From an uncultured Bacilli bacterium (lineage in GTDB: Bacteria > Bacillota_I > Bacilli_A > RF39 > UBA660), in assembly GCA_944358705.1 (NCBI GenBank), contig CALVRR010000002.1, positions 1 through 64,000 on the forward strand: a stretch of DNA of 64,000 nt, given 5' to 3'. This document shows, piece by piece, positions 41,109-48,276 of the stretch. The notes under the pieces were generated by a model. That model saw nothing but the letters and a program-made list of their open reading frames with translations. It was not told the origin of the DNA and made no database searches. The translations under genes were made by a program, and so were the position numbers. How positions within the stretch are numbered: the first letter of the stretch is position 1; every line of letters starts with the position of its first letter.

Positions 41109-42530
41109 ATGAAAGAGAAAAAAGAAGACTTTACTCCTTCTATAGTGGATCCTTCTTCTGTTGTTGATGCGGAAGCTGCTCGTGTTCGTCGGTCTATTTT
41201 TAAAATGTCTAGTCTTGGTAGTTTTTGTTCTGCTGGAATATTATTTTTTAGTTTTTTTCACACCTTGGGAGTTTCTAATGTTTTTTCTCTTCTTGGTGGT
41301 GTTGGTGTCGGTGCGTCTGTTGTAGGAGGAATTTTTGGTATTGTAAAAATGAATTATAAAAGAGAAGAACATTTTCATAAAACGTCTTACGCTACTTCCT
41401 TGCAAATACGTCATAGGGTTGATGATCTTATCGATGGTAAGTTTGTTGTCTCTTCTAAAACGAATCGTTTTGATTCCATTATTCAAGGACGTCTTTCTCA
41501 ATCTTCTATTGATTTGGATTCTTTTGATACTTATGCAATAAATCAATTTCTATATTTGTTAAATGTTAATTATTACCCTTGTGTTTTAAAGCATTTTCCA
41601 ACAATGTATAGAGAAGATATGATTATAGAAACGGTTGATCAGTTATTTACTTATTTAGTACAAAATGAAAAAAAACACTTTGGAGAGAAAGAACTCAAAC
41701 AATTTTTTCAGGGGTATTCATTATTATCTAAAAAAGAAAAAAAGAATTTCTTGAAGGAGTTTCAAAGTGGGCGTTATAAAAATAGTTATTATAAACGAAA
41801 TCAATATGCGATTTTTCCTAAAAAAATGGATGAAGATGTTAGGCCAATTATTCCTATGTTTCAAATTAAGGAAGAAAAAGATAGTCATCAGTTGGATTTA
41901 GGTATTGTGTTAGATATCCAACAGAGAGTTTCTAGGTTGCCTGTGGATGCCCAGGGAAAGTATAATGCATGGCTTCATAAGACCGTTTTCGAAAATAAGA
42001 AAAATTCTTCAGAATCTAGTATGGAATTACGTGCACAACTATGTCGGTTGTTTGCGGAAGTGGAATTTGAACCGAAAGAAATTATTAGCCCTAAGATTTA
42101 TCGTGAATATTTTCGACAATTTTCTTTCTTTGCAAATAGTCAAGAATTTGATTCTTTTTTTGAGAAAGGAATGGGACAATTTTATTCTATGATTCAATTT
42201 TTAGAGGTTCACAAATCGAATATTGATTCTTTGGAATATTTGGAATTGCAGGGGGTGGCTACCGAAATATTTTATCAATTATTGATTCATCAAGAAAATT
42301 ACACTACTGATATTTTGAAAAATATGCCTAATAATTACAAAAAAAATGTTTCTTCTTTTATTGAAAATCGATTCGATATGTTGTTGCAAAAGAAAGAATT
42401 CTCGAAAGATTCTATTGTTCAAAGATCTAGTGATACTCCAGTGGATTATTATATTGCTCAAGGGATAAAAGTGCTGCGAGAGAAGGATTCTCTTTTGGAA
42501 GAAGTGAACTCAAAGAAAGTTCTTTTATAA
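41109..42530 (+). CDS. modular unknown protein, membrane type (two-TM + module B + module C), copy 2
   Basis: Not recognised, 473 residues. Two helices (about 35-55 and 58-79), module B (INQFLYLLNVNYY, QLFTYLVQNEK, ELKQFFQGYSLLSKKEK), the same SHQLDL linker, and module C (ELRAQLCRLFAEVEF, PKIYREYFRQFSFF, YYIAQGIKVL). It is a full-length paralogue of the 39582 protein. GGAGG at 41097-41101 with a 7-base spacer selects ATG 41109 over an ATG at 41103. It starts 24 bases after its partner and ends at a bidirectional terminator, facing the minus-strand gene at 42575. Confidence 0.75.
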   Translation: MKEKKEDFTPSIVDPSSVVDAEAARVRRSIFKMSSLGSFCSAGILFFSFFHTLGVSNVFSLLGGVGVGASVVGGIFGIVKMNYKREEHFHKTSYATSLQIRHRVDDLIDGKFVVSSKTNRFDSIIQGRLSQSSIDLDSFDTYAINQFLYLLNVNYYPCVLKHFPTMYREDMIIETVDQLFTYLVQNEKKHFGEKELKQFFQGYSLLSKKEKKNFLKEFQSGRYKNSYYKRNQYAIFPKKMDEDVRPIIPMFQIKEEKDSHQLDLGIVLDIQQRVSRLPVDAQGKYNAWLHKTVFENKKNSSESSMELRAQLCRLFAEVEFEPKEIISPKIYREYFRQFSFFANSQEFDSFFEKGMGQFYSMIQFLEVHKSNIDSLEYLELQGVATEIFYQLLIHQENYTTDILKNMPNNYKKNVSSFIENRFDMLLQKKEFSKDSIVQRSSDTPVDYYIAQGIKVLREKDSLLEEVNSKKVLL

Positions 42531-42564
42531 AAAAAATAATCCATAAATTATGGATTGTTTTTTA
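42529..42564. terminator. bidirectional terminator between the 41109 and 42575 genes
   Basis: AATCCATAA (42538-42546) and TTATGGATT (42548-42556), flanked by an A run on the left and T run on the right, so both convergent genes are terminated here. Confidence 0.85.
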
Positions 42565-42574
42565 TTGTTGTTTT

Positions 42575-43867
42575 TTATTGTTGTTTTTTAGACATGTTAT
42601 TTTTCTGTAATATTTTACTTGCTTTTTTTATATATTCTTTGTTATCTTCGATTCCTTCTGTTAATAGTGGATAAATTTCTAATGCATTTCCTCCAGAGGA
42701 TAGTTCTGTTTCTAAGTGGTTTTGCATTTGAAAGCGTATACTTTGTTCAAAGTCTGCTGATAGTGTTGTTAATATTTGTTCTTGGTGCTCTGGAAATTTT
42801 ATTAAAAGAGTAGAAAGAATTGTGGTTGCTTTTTGATGTAGGGTATCATATTCTGCCAAGTTTGGTACTTCTTCTTGGTTTTGTATTTTATTTACTAGTT
42901 GATAGAATGTTTCTAAATGACTTTCTAGGTCGTCTAAATTATCTGTACTTTGAATAGAGGTTAGAATATCTGTTAGATACTTATCTATATATTCTTCGTG
43001 GTCTTTTAATTTTGGTTGGTCTATATATTGAATATCTGCTAGTAAATTACAAAGTTTTGTTCTTAGTTCGAAGTCGCTTGCTAATGAATTTTCTTTTGTT
43101 GTCTGTAAGATTTCTTGTAGTCTAGTTTCATAAGATTTTCTTGTTTCTTGCGAATAAGTAGATAGAAGACTTCTTATTTCTAAAATTAAATCTAGAGTAG
43201 GAGATGGTTTAGGTTCTTGAATTTTATTTTCCTCGGTAAGAGTTTCTTCTATATGTGAACTTTCTATTACATCTCCTATATTCCATTCTTTTATTTTGAT
43301 AAGTTCTGAATGCGATAGTTTTTCTGGTTCAATAGAAAGACCATTGATATCTTTATAGTCTTTAAGATGGTTTACTAAAAAATTAATATATTCTCTGTAT
43401 GTCTTGTTAACTTCTAGTTCTTCTATTTGTTCTTTTATTTCTTCTGGAGAAATTTGTTTATCCTCCTGAGGCAAAGCAATAAAATTAGCACTTACTATAT
43501 ATTGGTATGGATCATTTTCATAGGTATATCCTGAGTTACCAAAAGTTGTCCTATTTCTAAATCTTAATGCTGGTATTAGAATAGTGGTTCCAAGAGCTAG
43601 TTCTATTTGTTTATTTTTGTTATAGTCGTAGTATTGACAGTATGGAATTTGTACTTTTTTTTCTATTCCTTTGGAGCGGATATAGGCTTTTATTATTTTA
43701 TCTTGGAGACTATATAAAAAATGGTTTGTTTTTTTCGTTATAGTTGTTAACGTATCTGTATCTATTGGTCTTTTTAAGACATAATAGGTTCTTAAATAAC
43801 AATTATCTCTTTCCATGTATTGTTTTAATGATTCTTGTAAAGCGTTATCTTTGATTACTATTTTCAT
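42575..43867 (-). CDS. modular unknown protein, soluble type (divergent N-module + module C), copy 3
   Basis: Not recognised, 430 residues, soluble. Module C (about 220-425) is clear: LDLILEIRSLLSTY, ELRTKLCNLLADIQY, the LSADFEQSIRFQMQNHLE helix and EYIKKASKILQ. The N-terminal part is only distantly like copies 1 and 2 (CYLRTYYVLKRPID in place of KTVYELKDPVE) and has its own SKGIEKKVQIPY segment. AGGGAG precedes the start, and a promoter (TTTACA, 17 bases, TATAAT, complement of 43898-43926) lies upstream. Divergent from the 44021 gene; 3' end convergent with 41109. Confidence 0.75.
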   Translation of the reverse strand: MKIVIKDNALQESLKQYMERDNCYLRTYYVLKRPIDTDTLTTITKKTNHFLYSLQDKIIKAYIRSKGIEKKVQIPYCQYYDYNKNKQIELALGTTILIPALRFRNRTTFGNSGYTYENDPYQYIVSANFIALPQEDKQISPEEIKEQIEELEVNKTYREYINFLVNHLKDYKDINGLSIEPEKLSHSELIKIKEWNIGDVIESSHIEETLTEENKIQEPKPSPTLDLILEIRSLLSTYSQETRKSYETRLQEILQTTKENSLASDFELRTKLCNLLADIQYIDQPKLKDHEEYIDKYLTDILTSIQSTDNLDDLESHLETFYQLVNKIQNQEEVPNLAEYDTLHQKATTILSTLLIKFPEHQEQILTTLSADFEQSIRFQMQNHLETELSSGGNALEIYPLLTEGIEDNKEYIKKASKILQKNNMSKKQQ

Positions 43868-43897
43868 AATGATACTCCCTTTTTTTTTCGTGGCTAT

Positions 43898-43926
43898 ATT
43901 ATACTATATATCTTTTATTTTGTAAA
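43898..43926 (-). promoter_or_regulatory. promoter of the 42575 gene
   Basis: On the minus strand TTTACA (43926-43921), 17 bases, TATAAT (43903-43898). Five of six bases match in the -35 and six of six in the -10. Confidence 0.8.
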
Positions 43927-44020
43927 TGATTTTGAAGTGTGTAAGATGAGGGATTCTTTTTTTTGTTGTTTTCTTCGTTTTGTGGTAAAATAGTACGTAA
44001 TTTATGTGAAGGGGTGTTTT

Positions 44021-45169
44021 ATGGAAGATGATAAATTAGTACGATTCATTAGTAGTTTTGGTATTAGTTTTGGAGTGAGTGTTGTTTTTGGAATTCCTTT
44101 TTTGAATGATCTTTCTTCCTTTTTGGCTATTTTAGGTGTATCTGTTGCTTTAACGCCAGGTGTTTCTCTTGGGGTGAAGAAAATAAATGAAAGATGGTAT
44201 GAAAAAGAAAAAAAGAGATTAAAAAGTGTAAAGCAATCTCTTGTCATGATGGCAGAGGATATATATGAGAAAGATAAAATCATTGGAAAGACAACAACTA
44301 ATTTTTATTCTAAGGTAGAAGATATGAAAAATGAGTTTTCTATATCTTTGGATAGTAATGATGTTAATCAAATTAATGATTTATTATATTTAATTAATGC
44401 TAATTATTATGAAAAAATCGTTGGTACTAGACAGCCATATTGTAGAGAAGAGATTATTGATAAAGTAGTGAATCAAGTAGGTCTTTATTTTGTCTTAAAA
44501 GGTAATAGTGATTTTACTAGAAAAGATGTTTTTTGTATTTTAAAGAACTGTTATTTTATTAAAGATGAGTTGAAGAAAGAGATTTATGAGGAATTTATTT
44601 CTTCGGAAGTTTCTTTTGGACGTTTTATTAGTCATTGTATTGAAAATCGTAATGTTGATATTATGGATAAAGATGCTTTTATTGAAGAAAAAAAGAAGGA
44701 ACTTTCTTCTATGCCTAGTTTTGATATTTTTTCTCTTGATAGTTATGAAAAAATCATACAGGGACTTATTTCTGCGGATAGTTATTTAGAACAGTTTGGA
44801 GATGTTAATCAACTGGAATGGGATATGGAATCATTGAAGAATTTTCTATGTATTTTATTAAAAGATCATAGAAGTGAGCTTATTGCTTATGATAGTAGTC
44901 AATCTAGTTTTGATATTGCTAGTAGTTTTATTTATAATGCTATGTGTTATGCAGTTGTTAATCAAAAACAGAGTATTGGTCCTTTCGAAATGCTTCATAC
45001 ACTTAGAAATTGGGAGAAGATTCCTTTTCAGTTACGTAGTGATGTTGCGACTGATGTTATAGAAAAGATGAATTTAGAAAGGGATAGTCATCCTTTTTAT
45101 CAGAATCCGGTGAAAAAGAAAGCGGAGATTATTTCTTTTTCTAAATTAAAAAAACTGGATAATAAATAA
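44021..45169 (+). CDS. modular unknown protein, membrane type with module B only
   Basis: Not recognised, 382 residues. Two N-terminal helices (about 8-28 and 31-50), a basic coiled linker (KEKKRLKSVKQ) and module B, matching the 39582 and 41109 proteins: INDLLYLINANYY, then YCREEIIDKVVNQVGLYFV and the DVFCILKNCYFIKDEL helix. In place of module C it has a different C-terminal half. GAAGGGGTG selects ATG 44021; a TG-G-TAAAAT box is upstream. It shows that the modules combine freely and that module B is not dependent on module C. Confidence 0.7.
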   Translation: MEDDKLVRFISSFGISFGVSVVFGIPFLNDLSSFLAILGVSVALTPGVSLGVKKINERWYEKEKKRLKSVKQSLVMMAEDIYEKDKIIGKTTTNFYSKVEDMKNEFSISLDSNDVNQINDLLYLINANYYEKIVGTRQPYCREEIIDKVVNQVGLYFVLKGNSDFTRKDVFCILKNCYFIKDELKKEIYEEFISSEVSFGRFISHCIENRNVDIMDKDAFIEEKKKELSSMPSFDIFSLDSYEKIIQGLISADSYLEQFGDVNQLEWDMESLKNFLCILLKDHRSELIAYDSSQSSFDIASSFIYNAMCYAVVNQKQSIGPFEMLHTLRNWEKIPFQLRSDVATDVIEKMNLERDSHPFYQNPVKKKAEIISFSKLKKLDNK

Positions 45170-45365
45170 AATATGGTATTGTAGGAAGAAAAATTTAAAT
45201 TAGTTATTGAATATTCTGTCAATTTAAATAGCAAAACGGAGTGAATGTTGATTTTAATGTTATTGTTATGATGGAAATGGTATTTTTTAAGAAGTTTTTG
45301 AAAAGGTAAAAGTTAAGTAGAATTTGGTGCTCTAAGTTTTTGTTTACTTTTTTTTCGCTTTTTGT

Positions 45366-45371
45366 TATAAT
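45366..45371 (+). promoter_or_regulatory. extended -10 of the 45418 gene
   Basis: TATAAT with TG at 45363-45364. The rest of the 248-base gap (45170-45417) shows no convincing gene; a 22-codon frame at 45241-45309 is not supported. Confidence 0.55.
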
Positions 45372-45417
45372 AAGGCCGGTTTCATACCTTATTGGAATAT
45401 GTTGGGGGGATTTTGAG

Positions 45418-46179
45418 ATGCATAGATTAGTGAAATTTGGTGTTGAAAATGTGGAGGTTTTTGAACGGGGAGGGGAATCTTTTGTCTTAAAAAACAAGCC
45501 AGGAATTCTTAATAAATTAAAGTTAGAAAATGATTTAGATTTTATTGAAGGTTATATTGAATATGCGCGTGAACAGGTTTGTGTTTATCATGATGACATA
45601 AAAAAAACTAGAGAAAAACTGTTGAAAGTTCTTGGCGCTAGTGCTGGTGCTGTTGCTTTGGCTGGAGAGATTTGTTGTATCAGTGCTGCTAGTGATATTA
45701 TTTCTAGTGTTTCTAATCAATTTATAGTTGCTCCTCTTACTCCAGACAATCCTATTGTTGGAACTGCAATAATTGGAAGTACAATATTAGGAGGTTGGAT
45801 TTCACTTTTTTCTTCTTGGTTTTTTTCTTCTGTTTATCGTGAGGATTATCCAAAAATGAAGAAGGCTGCTACGATTTCTTGTGCTCTTGGAAAATATTAT
45901 TTAGAGTTATCTAAGAAGCTTACGGATGGTTCTTTTGATTCTTGTGATCTTATTACAAACGAAGAGCATATATTACTTACTGGAAGAAATCCGGGAGCGG
46001 ATGAAAGTGCACATCTACAATATGATTTAGGACTTTGTGGTCTTTGGTGTAGTTGGTATGATTGGAATAATTCCAGGTCTCTTAGAGAAAGATATGGAGT
46101 TTCTAAAGCAGAGGTATCCAAACATCTTAAAGAAATAGTAGCAGCTCATGAATATGTTAAGCAAAAAAAATTATCTTAA
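45418..46179 (+). CDS. two-pass membrane protein of unknown function
   Basis: Not recognised, 253 residues. A charged N-terminal region (1-65) is followed by two hydrophobic helices (about 72-95 and 113-140, rich in Gly, Ala, Ser) and a C-terminal soluble domain containing CGLWCSWYDW, the basic SRSLRERYGVSKAEVSKHL region, which could be a helix-turn-helix or coiled segment. GGGGGGA at 45404-45410 selects ATG 45418. It lies at the end of the modular-protein locus and has the same membrane-hairpin topology but none of modules B, C or N. It may belong to the same system. Confidence 0.6.
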   Translation: MHRLVKFGVENVEVFERGGESFVLKNKPGILNKLKLENDLDFIEGYIEYAREQVCVYHDDIKKTREKLLKVLGASAGAVALAGEICCISAASDIISSVSNQFIVAPLTPDNPIVGTAIIGSTILGGWISLFSSWFFSSVYREDYPKMKKAATISCALGKYYLELSKKLTDGSFDSCDLITNEEHILLTGRNPGADESAHLQYDLGLCGLWCSWYDWNNSRSLRERYGVSKAEVSKHLKEIVAAHEYVKQKKLS

Positions 46180-46289
46180 TAATATGGTTGTTGTTTTTCC
46201 ATTTAATAGTTATTTTTAGATAAGAAGAGCTATCTGATTTTGAAAAAAATATTATTTTTTGTGGAATCATTTTTCGTTTTGTCAAATAT

Positions 46290-46322
46290 AGTAAAGTTTT
46301 CTTTGAAAAACTTTACTTTTTT
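46290..46322 (+). terminator. terminator whose loop carries the parE -35 box
   Basis: AGTAAAGTTTT (46290-46300) pairs with AAAACTTTACT (46307-46317), then six T. TTGAAA (46303-46308), 16 bases before TATAAT (46325-46330), is the likely -35 of parE, so terminator and promoter overlap. Confidence 0.8.
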
Positions 46323-46360
46323 GTTATAATAATTAGTAGCAAGATTAGGAGTGATAAGAC

Positions 46361-48262
46361 ATGGCGTTAAAATATGATGAGTCATCGATAAAAATATTGG
46401 AAGGACTGGAAGCAGTTCGGAAAAGACCTGGTATGTATATAGGGTCTACTGATAAGAGAGGACTTCACCATCTAGTATGGGAAATTGTAGATAATGCTAT
46501 TGACGAAGCGATTAATGGGTTTGGTGACTATATTAAAATTATTTTACATAGTGATAAATCTGTCAGTGTAGAAGACCATGGACGTGGTATTCCTACTGGT
46601 ATGCATGCTTCTGGTAAGTCTACTCCAGAAGTTATTTTTACGGTATTACATGCCGGTGGTAAATTTGAAAGTGATGGTTATAAAGTATCTGGTGGTCTTC
46701 ATGGTGTAGGTAGTAGTGTTGTTAATGCACTTTCTCGTTGGATGGAAGTTACTATTAAACATGATAAGGGTGAATATTATATTCGATTTGAGAATGGTGG
46801 ACATGTTGCGGTACCTTTAAAGAAAGTTGGAACTACGAATAAATCTGGAACGGTTGTACGTTTTATGCCAGATGATACGATTTTTTCTACTACAAATTTT
46901 TCTTATACAACGATTTGTGAAAGGATGCAGGAATCAGCTTTTCTTTTGAAAGGGATTACGATTGAAGTTATTGATGAAGAAGATGAGAGAAGCAGTAAAT
47001 TTCATTACGAACGTGGTATTGAAGAATTTGTTGAAGATATGAATAAAGGTAAAAATACGCTTCATAAAGTTTTAGCAATCACTGGTACGAAAGATAAGAT
47101 GGAAGTAGATATTGCGATGCAATATACCGATTCTTATAATGAAACAATTGTAAGCTTTGTTAATAATGTTAAAACCATTGATGGCGGTACTCATGAAGTT
47201 GGATTTAAGACGGCTTTAACGCGTGTTTTTAATGATTATGCGAAGAGTAATGGTTTTTTGAAAGCAAAAGATAAAGCGCTTGAGGGAAGTGACGTTCGTG
47301 AAGGACTTACGGCAGTTATTAGTTTGAAGATTCCGGAAGGTATTTTACAATTTGAAGGTCAAACAAAAGGTAAACTTGGTACTCCAGGTGCACGTGTTAC
47401 AGTTGAAAATATTGTAACGGAACAAATGCGAGTTTTCTTAGAAGAAAATAAATCTATTGCGACTGAAATTATTAATAAGAGTTTACGTAGTAAAATTGCA
47501 AGAGAAGCCGCACGTAAAGCTCGTGAAGAAGCTCGTAAAGGAACAAGTAAGAAAAAAGAAGAGAGAAGTCTATCAGGTAAGCTTGCTCCTGCGCAAAGTA
47601 AAGATAAAACAAAAAAAGAATTATTCTTAGTCGAGGGAGATTCTGCAGGTGGATCTGCAAAACAAGCAAGAGATAGACGTTATCAAGCAATTCTTCCATT
47701 ACGTGGTAAGGTTTTAAATACAGAAAAAACTAAAGAAGATGATATTTTAAAGAACGAAGAAATTAATACTATGATTTATACCATTGGTGCTGGATACGGT
47801 TCTAACTTTGATATTGATGACTGTGAATATAGTAAAGTTATAATCATGAGTGATGCGGATGAAGATGGTGGACATATTCAGTGTTTATTATTAACTTTCT
47901 TCTATCGTTATATGAAACCTTTAATTGAAGATGGACGTTTATTCGTAGCTCTTCCTCCATTATTTAAAGTTCAATCTGGTAAGAATGTTGAGTATGCTTA
48001 TACGATTGATGAGATGAAAGAAAAATCTAAGGGAAAACGTTGTGAAATCCAAAGATACAAAGGTCTTGGTGAAATGAATGCAGATCAGTTGGGGGAGACT
48101 ACCATGCATCCAGGTAGCCGTACTTTGATTCGTGTTAATATTGAAGATGCACAATTAGCTGAAAAACGTGTTTCTGTTCTTATGGGAGATGAAGTTGCTC
48201 CAAGAAAAGAATGGATTGATGAGAATGTTGAGTTTACCTTAGAAGATGAGTATAAAATATAG
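46361..48262 (+). CDS. parE: DNA topoisomerase IV subunit B
   Basis: This 633-residue ATPase subunit works with ParC to decatenate daughter chromosomes. The GHKL ATPase domain (EIVDNAIDEA, DHGRGIPTG, GGLHGVGSSVVNAL), the transducer and the TOPRIM domain (LVEGDSAGGSA; acidic triad in SDADEDGGHIQ) are all present. KLAPAQSKD marks ParE rather than GyrB (KLADC). Two normally conserved places differ: DGG where DGA is usual, and LGETTMHP where LWETTMNP is usual. AGGAGTG precedes the start. The gene is followed by parC after 14 bases. Confidence 0.93.
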   Translation: MALKYDESSIKILEGLEAVRKRPGMYIGSTDKRGLHHLVWEIVDNAIDEAINGFGDYIKIILHSDKSVSVEDHGRGIPTGMHASGKSTPEVIFTVLHAGGKFESDGYKVSGGLHGVGSSVVNALSRWMEVTIKHDKGEYYIRFENGGHVAVPLKKVGTTNKSGTVVRFMPDDTIFSTTNFSYTTICERMQESAFLLKGITIEVIDEEDERSSKFHYERGIEEFVEDMNKGKNTLHKVLAITGTKDKMEVDIAMQYTDSYNETIVSFVNNVKTIDGGTHEVGFKTALTRVFNDYAKSNGFLKAKDKALEGSDVREGLTAVISLKIPEGILQFEGQTKGKLGTPGARVTVENIVTEQMRVFLEENKSIATEIINKSLRSKIAREAARKAREEARKGTSKKKEERSLSGKLAPAQSKDKTKKELFLVEGDSAGGSAKQARDRRYQAILPLRGKVLNTEKTKEDDILKNEEINTMIYTIGAGYGSNFDIDDCEYSKVIIMSDADEDGGHIQCLLLTFFYRYMKPLIEDGRLFVALPPLFKVQSGKNVEYAYTIDEMKEKSKGKRCEIQRYKGLGEMNADQLGETTMHPGSRTLIRVNIEDAQLAEKRVSVLMGDEVAPRKEWIDENVEFTLEDEYKI

Positions 48263-48276
48263 AAGAGGGTGAAGTT

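Noticed and set aside
36769-45169. A known anti-phage defence locus
   Set aside because: None of the six proteins shows a nuclease, helicase, kinase, TIR or ATPase motif by eye, so calling it defence would be a guess.
45241-45309. A 22-codon frame in the gap before the 45418 gene that might be a toxin-like peptide
   Set aside because: It has only a partial ribosome site at its GTG, no promoter nearby and no match to known type I toxins; likely chance in AT-rich DNA.
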